Below are positions 5,783 to 7,487 of a DNA stretch of 7,487 nucleotides, piece by piece (the first letter of the stretch is position 1; each line of letters starts with the position of its first letter). The DNA is taken from the NCBI GenBank assembly GCA_036397475.1, contig DASWIV010000045.1:1-7487 (forward strand), in the 5' to 3' direction. The DNA comes from DASWIV01 sp036397475. GTDB lineage: Bacteria; JAJVIF01; JAPKYR01. The notes beneath the pieces were generated by a model that had not been told where the DNA came from, ran no database searches, and saw nothing but the letters and a program-made list of their open reading frames with translations. The position numbers and the translations under genes were made by a program.

Positions 5783-7487
5783 TCAATCTTCCTGCCCGTT
5801 GTTCAATCCGGCTACCAGCAGGCTGGCTACATCTCGCACCTGTACATTTTCATGGCCTTTATCCGTAAGTCCGTCCTTCACCATCATCGAGCAGAACGGG
5901 CACGCCACCGCGACGCTGTCCATCCCTGTCTCCAGTAACTCCTCGACACGCTCGTGGTTGATCCGCTTACCCTGTGTTTCTTCGGTGAAGAGCATCGCCC
6001 CACCCGCTCCACAGCAGAAACTTCTTCTTCCGTTCCTGCGGGCTTCCAGCAGATTCGCCCCGGATTTTTTCACAAGTTCCCGTGGATTTATAGTATCCGA
6101 CTCATCGCCGTACCGGCTTAGATAGCAGGGATCGTGGTAAGCGACTTTCTCCGTGACAGAGGCTGGCAGATCAAGCTTTCCTTCCTTCATCAACCTGTTC
6201 AGGTACTCGGTGTGATGAGTAACTGACACATCCCTGTTAAGTCCAATCTCTTTATACTCTTCCAGTGTCCTGAGGCAGTGGGGACAGGTAGTAACGATAT
6301 CCGTAACCCCGGCTTCATTCAGCATCTCGATATTCTGTTCCGCCAGCATCTGAAAGAGAAATTCGTTTCCAGCTCGACGGGCAGCGTCGCCCGTACAGGT
6401 CTCGTCCGGAAGAACGCCCCATTTCACTCCGGCCTGGTTGAGCAATTTCGCGAAATCCTTCGAGGCCTGCTGGTAATTCGCGTCATAGCGAGCCATGCAT
6501 CCCATCCAGTAAAGTACCCTGCCCTTTTCGAACTGCGGATAATGATTCTCCGAGATAAAGGCGGCAGCGTCGGCTGGCTGGTACATCCAGGGGTTTCCTG
6601 TAGATTCGAGCCCGTCGAACAGCGGACGCATTGTGTCAGGGAAAATCGAATTCGCTACTGCCCCACGCCGCATTTCGAGTATGGGAACAACCTGATCGAT
6701 TCCAACCGGACATTCATAGGTGCACGCGCCACATGTGGTGCACTGGAATATGGCTTCTGCGAAGCGCTCATCCTCGTATGTTGGTCCTTCTTTATTGGTG
6801 AGGAATGCGTCTTTGAGATCCAGCATTAATTTTTTCGGATCGAGTGTCTTCCCTGTATTACGCGCGGGGCAATGGTCGTAACATCGCCCACATTCGACAC
6901 ATGTAAAGGCTCCCAGGACAGAATGCTTAGGGAGATCCAGCAGGGTCTCGGCACCCATTTCGGGCTCATCCGCCTTGAAGTCCAGAGGATGAATTTTCGC
7001 AAGTTCGAAGTCCTTGAAAAATGTCGTGAACAGGCTTGCGACCAGGTGCATGTGCTTTGAATGAGGGATAAGTACGAGGAATGAGAGGATCGTAAGTACA
7101 TGCACCCACCAGTTAACCTTGAATACTGCACTCGATTTATCCAGCACGAATACCTGGAGAAGATAAGTGATCATTAACAATGAAATAAAGACCGCAACAA
7201 GCCCGGATTTTCCGGATAATTTTTTACCAAGTGTTGGAGGACGCATCACGAACCGCCTGTAAGTCAGGACAAGGATCCCGACAAGGGCGGCGGCAGCGAA
7301 TATCGCGACCAATATTTCGTAGCCGTGCCTGAATCCACTATTCCCAAGAATACCAACCGGTGACCCGAAACCGCGCGCGAACATGTCCGTTGTTTCAAGG
7401 AGGAAAACAAGGAACGCCCAGAATACCAGCGCGTGCATGAATCCCCACCACGGACGTCCGCCAATGACTTTTTCCTGGAGAACTACT
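5783..7487 (-). CDS. Membrane-bound HdrD-like Fe-S oxidoreductase, 5' end outside window
   Basis: The frame stays open to the right edge: codons beyond the first internal Met (7438) read VVLQEKVIGGRPWWGF and join the conserved R-x-GxMHxLxFWxFLV membrane segment, so the true start lies outside. Numbering from that Met, four membrane helices (about 1-17, 40-60, 79-98, 112-126) with His2, His38 and His113 resemble a NarI-type heme b anchor. Two 4Fe-4S motifs follow: Cys180/183/186/190 and Cys233/236/239/243. Two CCG domains complete it. The first (Cys314, Cys348, Cys385/388) has a single Cys in ETCTGDAARR; the second is canonical (Cys438, Cys475-476, Cys513/516). Proteins of this type (DUF224, HdrD-related) are linked in several anaerobes to electron transfer between ETF and menaquinone. 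That role is inferred here, since no etf gene is visible. The family also includes glycolate- and lactate-oxidase subunits, but the membrane part argues against those. Confidence 0.88.
   Translation of the reverse strand, partial: VVLQEKVIGGRPWWGFMHALVFWAFLVFLLETTDMFARGFGSPVGILGNSGFRHGYEILVAIFAAAALVGILVLTYRRFVMRPPTLGKKLSGKSGLVAVFISLLMITYLLQVFVLDKSSAVFKVNWWVHVLTILSFLVLIPHSKHMHLVASLFTTFFKDFELAKIHPLDFKADEPEMGAETLLDLPKHSVLGAFTCVECGRCYDHCPARNTGKTLDPKKLMLDLKDAFLTNKEGPTYEDERFAEAIFQCTTCGACTYECPVGIDQVVPILEMRRGAVANSIFPDTMRPLFDGLESTGNPWMYQPADAAAFISENHYPQFEKGRVLYWMGCMARYDANYQQASKDFAKLLNQAGVKWGVLPDETCTGDAARRAGNEFLFQMLAEQNIEMLNEAGVTDIVTTCPHCLRTLEEYKEIGLNRDVSVTHHTEYLNRLMKEGKLDLPASVTEKVAYHDPCYLSRYGDESDTINPRELVKKSGANLLEARRNGRRSFCCGAGGAMLFTEETQGKRINHERVEELLETGMDSVAVACPFCSMMVKDGLTDKGHENVQVRDVASLLVAGLNNGQED

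Noticed and set aside
6278..6829. Plus-strand open frame of 183 codons
   Set aside because: It is fully antisense to the iron-sulfur oxidoreductase, whose cysteine motifs are unmistakable; no independent evidence.

Overview
The window reads as ordinary chromosomal DNA from a Gram-negative-like, probably uncultured bacterium of intermediate G+C. It holds six protein genes, one of them running off the right edge. No rRNA, tRNA, CRISPR array, transposase or phage gene was seen. The membrane Fe-S oxidoreductase at the right edge belongs to a family tied to flavoprotein-to-quinone electron transfer, which fits an anaerobic or facultative respiratory lifestyle. The phylum cannot be fixed from sequence alone.

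Left part (1-943): a small DUF2203-family gene (86-478) is followed by a 173-bp tandem duplication (402-574 and 575-747). The duplicated unit carries the last 24-25 codons of that gene plus an 84-bp palindromic, REP/MITE-like element with 15-bp imperfect terminal inverted repeats. The second unit therefore holds a promoterless, drifting gene tail and a second element copy. Positions 748-943 contain no gene. They hold weak inverted repeats and then a very AT-rich promoter region.

Middle (944-2104): a markedly AT-rich gene encodes an N-terminal zinc ribbon, one transmembrane helix and a large C-terminal domain of unknown function. Its base composition differs strongly from its neighbours, which suggests recent acquisition or relaxed constraint.

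Centre right (2228-4768, plus strand): purH (last two steps of IMP synthesis) and an endonuclease IV/xylose isomerase-type TIM-barrel gene lie 36 bases apart and are probably co-transcribed. The TIM-barrel gene ends in a 7-base convergent overlap with the next gene.

Right part (minus strand): an orphan PAS-PAS-coiled-coil protein (4762-5646) has its own promoter and an unusual leader with two GGAGGATT repeats inside an inverted repeat. Upstream of it lies a large membrane-bound, HdrD-like iron-sulfur oxidoreductase (5783 to beyond 7487) with a NarI-like membrane part, two 4Fe-4S motifs and two CCG domains.

No clearly new multi-gene system is visible. The most worthwhile leads are the duplicated palindromic element, the AT-rich zinc-ribbon membrane protein, and the PAS protein that stops where a kinase domain would normally begin.
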